NCBI RefSeq assembly: GCF_032362555.1
Contig: NC_083525.1
Span: 8,913,501-8,977,500, forward strand
DNA length: 64,000 nucleotides
Origin: Amyelois transitella
Lineage: Eukaryota > Arthropoda > Insecta > Lepidoptera > Pyralidae
Direction: 5' to 3'
The position numbers and the translations under genes are program-made. Of this stretch, positions 38,001 to 48,300 are shown one piece after another; the first letter of the stretch is position 1; each line of letters begins with the position of its first letter. The notes beneath the pieces were generated by a model. The model was not told the DNA's origin, made no database searches, and saw nothing but the letters and a program-made list of their open reading frames with translations.

Positions 38001-41000
38001 TCAACAAGGAATTTCCTTTGACTCCCTTAGAGACAATGCCCTTATTACCTGACAAAAGTCATCATATGATGGAATGAATCAAGAGTCTAAAAGGTTTTCT
38101 CTATAGAAGTTTTGTAAAAGCAAATAAACCAGGTGAGTTCATGGGAACCTTGGAAGGGGTAAACGTAGACTAACATACCTTTCTGGAGACAGAGGCAGGA
38201 ATATTCCTTACAGCGACGAGCTGCATGCATGACGAGAATGATGAACGTGGATGAAGCGTTAAAAGTAAGCAGAGATCGTGGCAATTGGATGTGGTCTTCC
38301 AATCATTCATACATACATAAATTTCTTTGTACACGCATATCTCCGGAACTACTGGACGGATTTGAATGAAACTTTTTTGTTGTATAGATAGAGCTCTAAA
38401 GGAAATATCTAAATGACATACATACATACATATATATGGTCACGTCAATATCCCTTGCGGGGTAGACAGAGCCAACAGTCTTGAAAAGACTGAATTGGCC
38501 ACGTTCAGCTATTTGGCTTAATGATAGAATTGAGATTCAAATAGTGACAGGTTGCTAACCCATCGCCTAAAAAAGAATCCCAAGTTTGTAAGCCTATTCC
38601 TTAGTCGCCTTTAACGACATCCATGGATGGAGTGGTCCTATTCTTTTTTGTAGTGGTGCCGGGAACCACACGGCACTCAAGTCTTCCAATCGCTTGCAGG
38701 AAAAAGCTGTTTTCTTCGTGACAGTGCCAATGTTACCTGACGTAAGTCTCCAGTATGACGGAGTCGTCCAATATGGCCAGGATCCTCTCGCACTGGACCC
38801 TGAAGGTGGCTAACGGAATGTGCTGGTTCTTGCACTTCCCCGTCCGGTGGATGTACTTGTAGAACTGCTTCGCCAGCTCGGGGTACATGGGGAACAGGTA
38901 CTTCTGGGGGAGACGATTAAAATTAATTTTACAATCATGAAAATAATGAGTACATACAAACATAAATCTCTTTATCCCTTTTCTTTATCCCTTGCGGAGT
39001 ACTGTCTACTCCGAATAATATAAAAAAAAGGGCCGACAGTCTTGAAAAGACTGAAAAGATACGTTCAGCTGTTTGACTTAATGATAGAATTGAGATTCAA
39101 ATAATGAAAGGTTGCTAGCCCATCGCCTTAAAGAAGAATCCCAAATTTATAAGAGTGGTGGAGGGGTAGGCAGTGATTTCCACTTGCTTGCCATGATCTC
39201 TGCACACTTCGTGCGTTTCATCCACATGCACTCTCTATGCAATCTCGTAAGTTTAGGATGGATACTCTTAGGCAAAAAATATGTTCAGTTCAATTTGGCA
39301 CGTTCCTTGGGGATTTCAGTTTTTATATTTTTTTTGTAAACTTAAAGTGTTTATAACTAAAATAAATAAAAGTATAACAGCTCATGTAGAATTTAGAAAC
39401 GTTTTCTCTAAATTCTTGATTATGAAAATATAAAGTGCCGTGTGGTTCCCAGCACCATTACAAAAAGAATAGGACCACTCCATCTCTTTTCCACGGATGT
39501 CGTAAAAGGCGACTAAGGGATAGGCTTATAAACTTGGGATTCCTCTTTTAGGAGATGGGCTAGCAACATGTCACTATTTGAATCTCAATTTTATGGCCTT
39601 TCAATCTTTTCAAGACTGGTGGCTCTGTCTACCCCGCTAGGGATATAGACGTGATCATATGTATGTATGTATGAAAATATAAACGCCACTTGGCCGACTT
39701 CGAACGGCATCACCACTCAGCGTACCTATAGAATTGAAACAACGAGCAACACTTAACTTAGAATATGTAAATTAAATAGAAGGATACGTACTGTGAAAGA
39801 CTTCTCAGTGACTCCATTGACGCCATCTTCCTTTTGAGATCTCTGCACGAGCAACTGCGAACAAAAAAGATAACAATTCATTTACGCATTTATCAGTAAA
39901 TATCTCTATAAATATTTGCTCAGGTGTATATCGGATATTTTTTTACAATTCGCGTTGACAAACTATTGATTACTTTCTTACTTACTATCAAAAATTAAAA
40001 ACAGTCGGGACTTTGCGCTGGTAACCACGTGGTAGAACAGAACTACCATATCTCTTTCCCATGTATGTTGTAAAAGACGACTAAAGGAACATGTGTATTC
40101 ATCAAGTGCAGTTTATACCACGATTTAACCTACTTAATTAACATTTTTAGTTTTTTAATTATAAAATTCGACATTTGACCTCCACCTTATTTTCTCCGTG
40201 TGGGGTATCGAAAGGCAGAGATCACAAGTTTAATCCACCACTGTCACCAGCGGACTAGATTTCGACCCCGGCGGAAACAAAACAACGAGAGTGAAAAGTT
40301 ATTTATCATAAAAAAGGGGGTACCTCACAAATAACACACCTAGCCTATGATCAAAAACATATTAAGAGAGAGTTAAGAAAGAAAAAAATCTCATAATTTT
40401 TCCGTTACGTACGTATGTTTTATTTACAACTAAGTTAATCAACCCTCTATTGGCAGATAAGTATTTGGCACTAGCGAGATAGTTGTGTTTGCAAACAATT
40501 GATAGTCTAACTAAATATCCGATTACTCGCAAATGTGATCAATGTCAGATAAGAATAGATATGAGAATCAGATTACACAGATTATGTCGATATCACATGC
40601 CTGCCTTGATGCCATGCCTTTTATGTCAACCTGAGTTGCTTATTTCTGTTGAAGTTAGTGGTATCAGTACAATACTAGTAGTGTTTCAAACAGAATGTTT
40701 ATTAATTTCAATTCTCTGTATAACAAAGAATCTCGATTAACTTTCTTTTTTTTACAATGATTATCGCACATTGTATGAGTTGTGAGAGATTACACAAATA
40801 CATGATTTTAAAATAAACTTTCAAATTCAAGGCATTCAACTTACTTTTTTGAACCGAGGGCAACACTTCATCAGCAATCCCAATTAAAACTGATATAAAA
40901 ATATAGATATTAATGATACAATATTTGTTCTTTCAGAACTTTTGTGTCTATTTTTAATACAAAATATCTTGTCTCTTTAAAACTATAAACATATCACTAA

Positions 41001-44000
41001 ACTTTGCGCTCTCACCTACCCAGCTTAATCAAAACTGGCTTACAGAATATACAATCGACTGAGGGTGATTACAATCGATCCATCACCGAGAGGTGGCCAG
41101 CACGTGGCGCGCGGCCACCTCGTGACAGCTCCGAGCAAACTTATAATTTTCCCAGATCACGCGGTGATAAAACAAGATAAAGTTAATTGTGAGAATCATA
41201 ACACACATGGCAAAGATTACGAGTAAGAATATCTCGTACAACCCTTCGGAAAGACGGAACCACTTCCAATTTTCCAATTGATTCCCATCCGGGAAATCGG
41301 AAACCGGAACCGGAATCAAACGTCCGGAAGTTGATTAAATATTTAAGATTATACAAATAGGCACGCCGAATTTTCAAAATCGGTGATGTCAGCTGTGGAC
41401 CTTTAACTTTTTTGAGTTTTATATCATCATCATACGGGTGTGTTCCCGGTTGGGGTACACTTCCTTAGTGATTCGACGAGGTTACTACTTTTACACAGAA
41501 CGACTTTCGCAACACAAAGGTAAGACTCAGAGGTAGGCCTAGATTTTATTAATAAGATCAATAATTTTATCATTGGCTACATGTACATATTTATGAAATA
41601 GAAAAATATACTTACTGCCGTGTGGTTCCCGGCACTATTACAAAAAAGAATAGGACCACTCCATCTCTTTCCCATGGATGTCGTAAAAGGCGACTAAGGG
41701 ATAGGCTTATAAACTTAGGATTCCTCTTTTAGGCGATGGGCTAGCAACCTGTCACTATTTGAATCTCGGTTCTATCATTAAGCCAAATAGCTGAACGTGG
41801 CCATTCAGTCTTTTCAAGACTGTTGGCTCTGTCTACCCCGCAAGGGATATAGACGTGATCATATGTATGTATGTATGTAAAAATATACTTACCCTATTTG
41901 GTAGTGCTGATAGTGAACTTAGTCGTCAACACACAAGAAGATAGGTGTGATCCAGTTTATATTTTACCAAAAGAAATAAATCAACGAAAAGACTACCAAT
42001 CAATTTAACTGAAACCTCAAACATCCATGAAATATGCTACTACAAATATTAACCAGCATTTCTTTCTTTCAATCAAACTTACATTAAAAGCATAAGCTAG
42101 TTGCTGTTTCCATAAAATTGTGGTAAGACAAACAGACCTTGCATGTAGAGTTGGGTGATGTGCTCTTATTGAAGCTGTTGACTTGTATGCCCACGATAGA
42201 GAGATGCAGTGACGCCCGCGCGGGCACCCAGCGCTTCAACCGAGTCCCCGTCATATCACTCCAAAAAGCTGGCCCAGTCGGTAGATACGATAATCTCAAC
42301 AAAATGGCGCAGCCGGTAGGTGCAATAATCCCAACAAAACGGCCAGCTGGTAGGCACAATTACATCATTTTATTCTTTAAGTTATTCGTTTTTTTTTTAT
42401 ATTGGAGATGTCCCATTCAACAAGTTTTACCTACAAGGTAAACTGTGCATATTGTTCATAAATTTGATCTATTCTCTGTTCCATTTATTTGAACTTTGAT
42501 GGCTGATATATGGTATTTTCCCACTGGCACAGTTATCGTTTTTGGGGCACTATTTTTTAAATAATAAGTGTCTCATTCGTATTTTCCATTTCGGCATTGC
42601 GGTCGCCATTATTATAAATTTCTTAGTTATTAATAAACGAACGTCAAAAATTTGCAAATATCAAGAATCAAAATTAACGGGTTTTCCACTGCTTCACTAT
42701 TACTACTTCAAAAATGTTATTATACAATTTTTAGCTTTATTATTCCAGTATCAATAGCTTTAAAAGTTCTCAATTTAATATTAAAATATAACTTTTTATA
42801 ATTACACGCGATCTAATACTAGTATTTCATAAGTTGACTTAGATTTGCGCGTAACAATCACAGAGTGAGCGATGGACAAATGTTTAGATTATGTGAATCG
42901 AAACATTTATCTGTGATTTCTGATAAAAGTAAGCCGTAAAGGTGGTTATATAAAGAACATGTATTAGTTTTAATTTTGCTTGCCGAACTTTTAACATTAA
43001 ATATTTATAAACAATTATATTAAACTGCGATGCATATATCTAATATAGACGTATGAATAAGAAAGAAGTTTAGTAACGGTATTCTTTGCATGGAGGGGTA
43101 CCTAACGTAACAGATAGTTAGTCCTGCTGGTGTTTACATCACACCAAATGACATTATCTTATTATGCCGTGCGGTTCTTGGCACTTTAGAATTCCTATTC
43201 TAAGAGATTCTTGTTGTAGGCGATGGCTTAGCAACCTGTATTTATTTGAAATCCATCATTAAGCCATAAAGTTGAATGTGGCCTTTCAGTCTTTTCAAGA
43301 CTGTTGGCTTTAGAGTATTTTCTTAGGTTTTAATAAAATAAAGTGTAAAATAGGACTAATTACACAAATTGAGTTAGCGTCGAAGTACGTTGGAGACTTG
43401 TGTTACGAGATACTAACTCAATAAATATGTACTTTTTTATAATAAATACTTATACCTTAAGATAAACATCCAAGACAAGGTAATCGGACCGGAGATAAAA
43501 TTAAATATTAAATAGCAGCTTTTAGTAGAAGAACCTAAATTTGAAGCCATAGGCTTAAGATATTGGCATATTGCTCTAATAGCGTGTTCAAACAAATTCT
43601 AAACAATTTAAATTCATAGGATTGTAGCAGCAGGAAAAAGATAATGTACCAATAACAATTATTTGCAATTAAACTGTGTACAAGTAATTGACGTGCCATC
43701 AAGTTAGGTACACAGATTTCAATAATAAATGCATTACAAGCCTTACTGATATGGATTATCTTATCAATTTAAAAACTTGCTGTCGTCCGCGAATTCCTAC
43801 GCCTGTCCTGGTAGCATGGCACGCGTCATGGCGTTTCATCGCGCGAAAAACTATCGCTGTCCCGTTTCACGTCATAATAAAAAGCGAAAGAAAGATAGTT
43901 TTCGAGCGATAAAATCGGCGTCAAGCGTGCCACGCTGTGGGGGGTGGTCCGCTTTGGTGAAGGAAAGCACAATACCGATGTGAATGGAGTGCATTGGAGG

Positions 44001-46371
44001 AGGCCTTCCTGCAGATTAATAATACGGTAAAAGATTGATATTTCTGGGGCAATATTTCATTTGTGTAGGTACCTAGTAGCTTTTCTGCTTTCAAACATTA
44101 ATATTAAAGTTATTATCTAATTTAGACTGTATCATTTACAGACAAAAATAATTTAACACATTTAAGCAAAATCTAAAGGCATTTTTAATTAATTCCCAAC
44201 TTGACAACTAACCATACTCTGCTGTATTTTAAGCCATCAGTTCCTAATTTTTTTTTATATATAAAGTCATTTAAATATTTCATTGCACGAAGAGAGCATT
44301 ATGATATTTTTATTTAAGTTTCTACTGAAAAATAGCGTCATGACCATGTGATGCCTTTAGTTAAGTTAAGTTAGAATAAGTTTTTTAAAATACATACTTG
44401 TATTTTATACTCCAATAAAATAATTTCTTTCTTTTAATTTTTTTCTTCTTATAATACTCATTAATATGTGCTTGCATGAATGTGGATGAATGAACAAAGT
44501 ATATGCAGTAAGATTTGAAGTCGCCGATAACAATTCTGCAACATTGCGTCACCATTTTGTGGCGGCAATTAGCGCTACGCGTCCCGTGACCAGCAAAATA
44601 AATTTACTGAAAACATCATTGTTTACCCGAATTTACCGAAAATATATATGGAAATGGCACTTGATGAAAAGTCGATCAGATTAGCATTTTTTTTTGACGT
44701 ATGATAATCGCCAATCATACTATTATACATACGTTTAAAGTTCTTTATTTGACGTCAACCAATGTTTCGAAACCTAATGTTATGGTAAAACTAACGTTAC
44801 AACTAACTAAAATTATCAAGCAATATAAAATGCTTATAATAGTTAATTTTGAATTTGAATTTTGATATAGCAAGTTTTATTACAAAAGAAATATATCATG
44901 AATCTGTCACTATGAATCTCAATTCCATCAAGACTGTTGGCTCTTTCTACTCAGTAAGTGATATAGACGCTAAAGATATAGTTATGTAAGAATCTTGCTT
45001 CCAATTTTGTTGATACTATCTTTTTTTATCTTTTTGTTGAAAAACACATTTCTCATACTTTTTTTGACATTATTTATCAAATTTTTTTACCATTTTTTTT
45101 TCTGTTTACCTAGAGCAGTGGACTATACATTCAGATCATAGATATCACAACACTAACAATAGGCTATCTGCTATGAATGAGTAATTTAAGAATCTTATCT
45201 CAATTTCACTGAAGCAAGAAAATAGAAGCAGTTCAGACTCCAATGGCGCTTTTCATAGATTGATAATAATATGAATCAGTAATTTTCTAGTCTAAAACAA
45301 AAATTGGATGATAAATTACAATCACACAAGAAATAAAATAGAACAAACAAGCTGTTGCAACTCCATCTGCCTTAAATCTCTATAAATTTCAACTTATGTT
45401 ATTCTTATGTCTTTAAATATTACTGAAAAGTGTAGAAGTGAGAATCTGTTCAGAAGCTTTTGTTTGTAAAATAGTTACAAAAACACACACACAACTTTAT
45501 AACAACAACATAGGTACATGTTATTACAATTTTTTCCCTTACAAGGTAGGCAAATATAATAGTCTCACAATTACAAAACCTACATACATTAAGCTGTTTA
45601 GCTTAATGATGGAATTGAGATACAAGAAGAATCCTAAGTTTATAAGCCTATCCCTTAGTAGCATTTTACAACATTAAAGGGTAAGAATTGGAGTGGTCCT
45701 AAAGTACCAGGAATCACAATATATCTACATTACTTAAAATTGAAATGCATTACCAACTAAATAGTGATTACATATCTATGGTCTTAAGTTTAATATAAGT
45801 TTATTGAATAAAATGGTCAATTCCTTTGCCACATAAAGCATTTAAGAACAAAAGAGAATATGAATTCATTTCCAACAGTTATCTTTTAGAACATGAGTGT
45901 TTATCCTTGTGTAAAGTGGAGTGATCTCATACAAACAATCAAGTTTCCATCGCAATAATATGACGTTATAAAAATGATAACATTTCACAAATGCTACCTT
46001 TTAATCTTAAATTCAGAACATTCTGCTCATTTAAAATGTCTAGACTCGGCTGAATAATACATGACCTTTTTTATCGACTAGCTTAAGTCAGAGACCGCGA
46101 CCAAAACAAACGGTTGACTAGGAAACAGACAAGTAACCATGAAGCCGACCTTGCTTATTACCGCGGCGATGCTTACCTTGGCAAGTTTCTCAACGGGCAC
46201 CATCGACGGAGGGGGTTTGTCGGGTTTCTCCAACCCTTGCAGGTCCCCGCCGGAGCCCGAGCGAGAGCCAGAGCCCCGCTGAGAACCCCCTCGAGGGGTA
46301 CTCGCTCCACTACCACTATTTGTGTTCGCTAAAGTCCCCTTCTCCTGAGCGTGACTATGATGATTCCCCAT
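26076..46371 (-). CDS. TLDc-domain protein, MEAK7/EAK-7 type
   Basis: Exons on -: 46371-46177, 39854-39792, 38903-38737, 37720-37600, 37093-36972, 33164-32947, 32153-32021, 31214-31089, 29596-29425, 26566-26480, 26168-26076 (stop); 498 residues, phase closing at every junction. N-terminal MGN fits the N-myristoylation seen in this family. Order: Gly/Ser-rich tail; helical EF-hand-like region (SFTKYLFPMYPELAKQFYKYIH, FRVQCERILAILDD, DENTVTPEDLNSLLYTSY); then the TLDc domain from ~300 (VPVHWVPLYSSAEHG, GPTMVILSAGP, SVVERGAKMLYLNSSIRGYP, EGFDALSFRGAPYQL, VEVWGCGDE) and a charged C-terminal helix. Relatives (human MEAK7, 456 residues) act at the lysosome in mTOR signalling and bind V-ATPase. The intron of 6.3 kb after exon 1 and the intron holding a 7TM gene are notable. 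A duplicate of exon 3 lies at 37904-38048. Confidence 0.88.
27885..28736 (+). CDS. Intronless seven-helix membrane protein, GPCR-like, unrecognised
   Basis: One 283-codon ORF with seven hydrophobic segments: TIIQCFGFLFLLLIWCIS, VGMCQICVGIVHTIHG, EYFTLHVCCSLCSVLI, KATAFIIGTFALCKIV, GLNIGILLIFNLVLYI, IVSLVGVAILCDTSLVV, and MYVGMYTRCRMLPLILF. The last runs into LKRSTRHEVVAYFRKLL, which resembles an amphipathic helix 8 of class A receptors. There is no DRY after helix 3 and no NPxxY in helix 7, so it is at best a divergent receptor. A TAA two codons upstream fixes the ATG as the first possible start. AATAAA follows at 28868. It lies in the MEAK7-like intron between exons 10 and 9, on the opposite strand. 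The single exon could mean retroposition or simply loss of introns. Other multi-pass families are not excluded. Confidence 0.7.
   Translation: MLASTIQKIIRSTLVKEFAVTNTLTIIQCFGFLFLLLIWCISPRWRSLQHYVGMCQICVGIVHTIHGSVGFMPGEIPYHANSDRFFLEYFTLHVCCSLCSVLIAHFKLVFVHIRVPNEKIKATAFIIGTFALCKIVYLITSKLQSFNLVMDDVVVDNFLTGLNIGILLIFNLVLYINVAFTVAISSIRRPSVGQIVSLVGVAILCDTSLVVNWALYMHYYSKHLIINDSIASYRSFMYVGMYTRCRMLPLILFFLLKRSTRHEVVAYFRKLLNRWRARHLALN
28868..28873 (+). terminator. Polyadenylation signal of the nested 7TM gene
   Basis: AATAAA 132 nt past the stop, correct strand. It supports the ORF as an independently transcribed unit. Confidence 0.45.
29622..29815 (-). mobile_element. RTE/Jockey-type LINE ORF2 C-terminal fragment
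   Basis: Minus strand reads RPRGRSPMRWTDQIKSAL, GDPLCECSRKAAMRDEWRR, IVKRATNPSVHDHSD: the usual C-terminal motif after the reverse transcriptase. It belongs to a different LINE from the one at 30290. Confidence 0.65.
29951..30212 (-). mobile_element. SINE-like repeat, full length
   Basis: Tail at 29951, 5' hairpin GGGAACCACGCGGCAC at 30197-30212. It lies just before the inverted LINE pair. Confidence 0.8.
30290..30687 (-). mobile_element. LINE 3' fragment with RT C-terminal coding remnant
   Basis: Minus-strand ORF 30687-30433 reads FVYLGSKFTSDGKCDSDIE, RRVNAGNMVNGALHAFM, RLAVHRGVLVPTLMYGSE, a classic end of a LINE reverse transcriptase. The 3' part then continues to the tail (CTACCCCTCCGGGAAA read on -) near 30300. 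A perfect inverted repeat (TCTCTTCATGCAA and its complement) at 30400-30432 marks a rearranged junction. Confidence 0.75.
30688..30884 (+). mobile_element. LINE 3' fragment, inverted relative to its neighbour
   Basis: It encodes YLDQIKDVLVKGQVKST, RACMKRVMNVDEAKEV, WKEVVSAYPSGKEA then stop, followed by GTGATTTTATGTATGTATG and a tetranucleotide tail. Nearly identical to 51700-51890. Confidence 0.75.
31000..31057 (+). repeat. Tandem (TTTGAAT/TTTTGAAT) repeat
   Basis: Alternating TTTTGAA and TTTGAAT units at the end of a LINE-like piece (AAGCGATATATAGGTAGTATCC). A shorter form of the same end is at 33690-33735. Confidence 0.7.
31299..31480 (-). mobile_element. SINE-like repeat joined to a second-family fragment
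   Basis: Begins in TTGGGGGTAGACAGGGCC directly after a second-family fragment (31243-31297), with no tail between them. The junction implies recombination or insertion. Confidence 0.65.
31756..32011 (+). mobile_element. SINE-like repeat, tail beside MEAK7-like exon 7
   Basis: Full length; the ATGTATGTAT tail stops ~9 bp from the exon 7 end (32021) and its donor (32020-32019). Confidence 0.8.
32225..32383 (+). repeat. LINE-like 3' segment, third repeat family, ending in AATAAA
   Basis: GTAGTTTATTCCGCCGC, GAAGCGGTGGTAGTTATAAT, then a TTGACGTCA-like block (TGTGACGTCAATAAGTG) and GGAAATAAACC at the end. Confidence 0.55.
32460..32655 (+). mobile_element. SINE-like repeat, 5' truncated
   Basis: From TATAAACTTGGGATTCTT to the ATGTATGTG tail. 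Confidence 0.75.
33171..33427 (-). mobile_element. SINE-like repeat whose tail abuts the MEAK7-like exon 6 acceptor
   Basis: Full length. The tail begins ~6 bp from the exon start at 33164, so the sequence preceding that acceptor (branch and pyrimidine region) is repeat-derived. Confidence 0.8.
33812..34006 (+). repeat. Second-family repeat
   Basis: Full-length copy, with GGTTGCGGAGGTCAGACGGG and TCGCTTCGTGTAAAACCCTG. Confidence 0.7.
34254..35153 (+). mobile_element. Helitron-like composite
   Basis: A|TCTATATATATAAAAC at the left, GGGCGAAGCCGCGG hairpin and AAAGCTAG|T at the right. An internal TACTAATATTATAAAGAGG-like 5' end near 34896 suggests two elements joined or nested. Confidence 0.45.
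35711..36139 (-). mobile_element. Helitron-like element, longer relative
   Basis: CTAG end at 35711-35714 (read on -) flanked by T, and TC start at 36139 after A. Shares the CTGAGATTAGCGCGTTC-type 5' body. Confidence 0.55.
36177..36428 (+). mobile_element. SINE-like repeat, full length
   Basis: A second 3' fragment follows at 36445-36512. Confidence 0.75.
37904..38048 (-). pseudogene. Duplicate of exon 3 of the MEAK7-like gene (alternative or dead exon)
   Basis: The encoded stretch KNQHISLAIFRVQC...LDNYGIVKSYLR parallels KNQHIPLATFRVQC...LDDSVILETYVR of exon 3 (38903-38737). It ends at an equivalent phase-2 donor (AG|GTAATC). The 5' part has diverged: after the best acceptor (38049) the phase does not match upstream exon 2. 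A weak internal AAG acceptor would restore it. It may be a decayed copy or a mutually exclusive exon. Confidence 0.6.
38418..38676 (-). mobile_element. SINE-like repeat between exon 3 and its duplicate
   Basis: Full length, lying ~60 bp from exon 3 (38737) of the MEAK7-like gene. Confidence 0.8.
38985..39150 (-). mobile_element. SINE-like repeat, 3' two thirds, with a LINE tail fragment
   Basis: Ends near 39150, where a LINE-end piece (GAGGGGTAGGCAG...CACTTGC) takes over to 39235. Confidence 0.65.
39435..39673 (+). mobile_element. SINE-like repeat with small internal deletion
   Basis: Hairpin at 39436; lacks the AAGCCAAACAGCTGAACG block; ATGTATG tail. Confidence 0.75.
41083..41319 (-). CDS. 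Possible 78-residue single-pass membrane microprotein
   Basis: The ORF has one clear hydrophobic span (YEIFLLVIFAMCVMILTINF) preceded by a polar Trp-rich segment (ENWKWFRLSE) and followed by basic HRVIWENYKFARSCHEV. Composition and GC content are more gene-like than the flanks, and no repeat family overlaps it. It sits in intron 1 of the MEAK7-like gene on the same strand. I see no homologue from memory. It could also be an exon of an unseen transcript. Confidence 0.4.
   Translation of the reverse strand: MIPVPVSDFPDGNQLENWKWFRLSEGLYEIFLLVIFAMCVMILTINFILFYHRVIWENYKFARSCHEVAARHVLATSR
41615..41878 (+). mobile_element. Abundant ~265 bp SINE-like repeat, reference copy
   Basis: Best-preserved copy of the commonest repeat in the window. 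Order: 5' hairpin GCCGTGTGGTTCCCGGCAC; GAATAGGACCACTCCATC; CCCATGGATGTCGTAAAAGG; GGCGATGGGCTAGCAACC; CACTATTTGAATCTC, which loosely resembles a pol III B box; AGCTGAACGTGGCC; the hairpin AGTCTTTTCAAGACT; CTGTCTACCCCGCAAGGG; and a 3' tail of ATGTATG units. The tail and frequent 5' truncation mark it as retroposed. More than 30 copies occur on both strands. It has no coding capacity. I do not assign a published family name. Confidence 0.85.
42250..42360. repeat. Imperfect ~36 bp tandem repeat, about three units
   Basis: Units vary on CAGCCGGTAGGTGCAATAAT followed by CCCAACAAAACGGC (42259-42292, 42296-42330, 42334-42360). A 40-codon stretch (MTGTRLKRWVPARASLHL on -) beside it is open but has no supporting acceptor. 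Confidence 0.5.
43166..43320 (+). mobile_element. SINE-like repeat, internally deleted
   Basis: Hairpin GCCGTGCGGTTCTTGGCAC joined to the 3' half, ending at AAGACTGTTGGCTT. Confidence 0.65.
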
Positions 46372-46714
46372 TATTCACAACTAAATAGGTAACCGGGAAA
46401 ATTCTTCGCAAAAATATACCATTGGAACAAACCAAAACAGTCAAAATAAATCGCAAAGTGGATGGAAAAAACTAAAATAAAACTCGCAGAAAAGCGTAGG
46501 TACGGTGGCCGTTTGATTGATGTCACCCGTCGGCACGTCAGCTGTGACAGCAATCAACAGTGACAGTGGCAGACAGTTACTATCACCTGTGTTACCATAA
46601 TTAAAAAAATTCGGCAAGATGCCTTTACAAGAAGTGAAAAAAGTTCCATGGTCTGGTTCCTGGAGTAAAGAAAAAATTAGGAGAGTCATTAAGTAAATTT
46701 TTCAGTAAATTCCC

Positions 46715-46945
46715 AGTGCCGTATGGTTTCCGGCACTTAAGAATAGAACCACTCTATATCGTTCCCATGGATGACGTAAAAGGCGACTCAGTGATGGACT
46801 TTTTAATTTGTAAGCTAGCAACCTGTCGATATTTCAATCTCAATTTAATTATTTAGCCATACAGCTGAAAGTGGCTTAGGCTTTTCAAGACTTTTACCTA
46901 GCTCTGTTTTCCCCCAAGGGATATATTTGACTATATGTATGCATT
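46715..46945 (+). mobile_element. SINE-like repeat, diverged
   Basis: Hairpin GTGCCGTATGGTTTCCGGCAC; 3' end CTATATGTATGC. Confidence 0.65.
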
Positions 46946-47223
46946 CGCAGGGAGGGAAGTCCCGTGGAAAAGCTAGTATTGTATAAAGTTAAAGGTCGAA
47001 TTATTTTTCAGTCGACGTGACCTCTTTATGTTGCAAACAAGGTTGTTTTGTTGTCTCGTGTCTCGAACGCAACGCAACAATCTTCTTGTTGATTGTTTCG
47101 TCAAGTCACAAGGTTTAAGAATAAAATTAAATATTAACTTAGGTATAGAGTACAAGGGAATATGAATTTCAAAGTTGGATTGGGAGTGGGAGGGCCTAGA
47201 CGAACGTTGTCTTTTTCCTTCAG

Positions 47224-47410
47224 GCTATAGTGGTATAAGGGCGTATGGTATGGGTCCATACCCAGGATCAGGTGAGTCGGGTTTTTACATGAAGCGACTT
47301 CCATCTGACCTGCGCAACCCTTGCAAAAAACTTAAATCCGTATTGGTACACATCCAGTTGCTTGAATATACGTACAGGTTTCCGCAAGATGTTTTCCCTT
47401 ACAATAACAG
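47224..47410 (-). repeat. Second-family repeat, diverged
   Basis: GAAGCGACTTCCATCTGACC and TTGCTTGAATATACGTACAG; it explains the ORF on this stretch. Confidence 0.55.
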
Positions 47411-47999
47411 CATCGGTTAGTATTCAAACTAATGTACTCATAACTACGTAAATTGTCGTTGGCCGAGCCGGCATTTCACTTTACCGTTGCGACAACCGAC
47501 GTTTTTATGTCTGGACTAACTTACCTTCATCAAATTGGGGACCTGACAAAAGGTCATTTTAAGAGGTACCTGAAACCATCAAGAGCATCAAAAGTTTACA
47601 TAAAATAAAGCCTCCTTCCCGGAGATGAAGACAAAGACTCTTTACACAAAAAGGACACGGGTCTACTGGAAGAGATTTTTATTGAAATAAAAGTACCACC
47701 TTTGCACTTTAATATGTTCTTTTGTGTATACGAATAAATAAAAAAAAAAAAAGGTTTCATCATATTATTCAGAGATCGTCTGTAGTTACTGTACACTTTG
47801 TGTTTGTAATAAATTTTATCCCGTAATTTACATAAGCCTAGTTAAAACATTAATTTCTGACGTGACAGAGCACTTTTGACTTGTACCTAACTACATTGTG
47901 TTGTTTCAAAGGGTTTTTTAAGCCTTCGACTAAAGGAGATTACACACTTGAAATTGGCAGGTACCTACTACGTACTTATAATCTATATCGATTATATGT

Positions 48000-48300
48000 A
48001 TCACAACTTTATCTCTACGGGGCTAAGGTACATAACAATTTCGAAAAAACCGACGGCCACGTGCGATAGAATTGCAATGCAAATAGTGACAGGTCGCTAG
48101 CCCTTTGGCTAAAAGAAGAACCACAAGTTTATTAGCCTTTCCCTTGATTGGCTTTTATTATCTGCACTGTAGGGGGAGCGCTGGCACACACATTGTGTTT
48201 ACCTCGCAACTGGCTAGTATGAAAGCTTTGTCGCCTTATACGACATCCATGGGAAAGAGATGGGGGTACTATTCTTTTGTACTGGTAACCACACGGCACC
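48000..48300 (-). mobile_element. SINE-like repeat interrupted by ~75 bp of unrelated sequence
   Basis: The copy breaks near 48158 and resumes at 48230 (GTCGCCTTATACGACATCC). The insert contains AGGGGGAGCGCTGG and is not recognised. Confidence 0.6.

Noticed and set aside
40483-40740. Cys-rich 85-codon ORF
   Set aside because: Cysteine spacing does not fit a zinc finger, and composition matches the intron background.
42084-42359. 91-codon minus ORF as an exon
   Set aside because: Most of it translates the ~36 bp tandem repeat. The adjacent non-repeat 40 codons have a possible donor (AAG|GTCTGT) but no acceptor or partner exon.
43688-43983. Two overlapping + ORFs around 43.8 kb
   Set aside because: They look like chance frames in a locally GC-richer, possibly repeat-derived stretch. 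No motif recognised.
44490-44684. 64-codon ORF
   Set aside because: No splice or homology support; AT-rich flanks full of LINE-like pieces.
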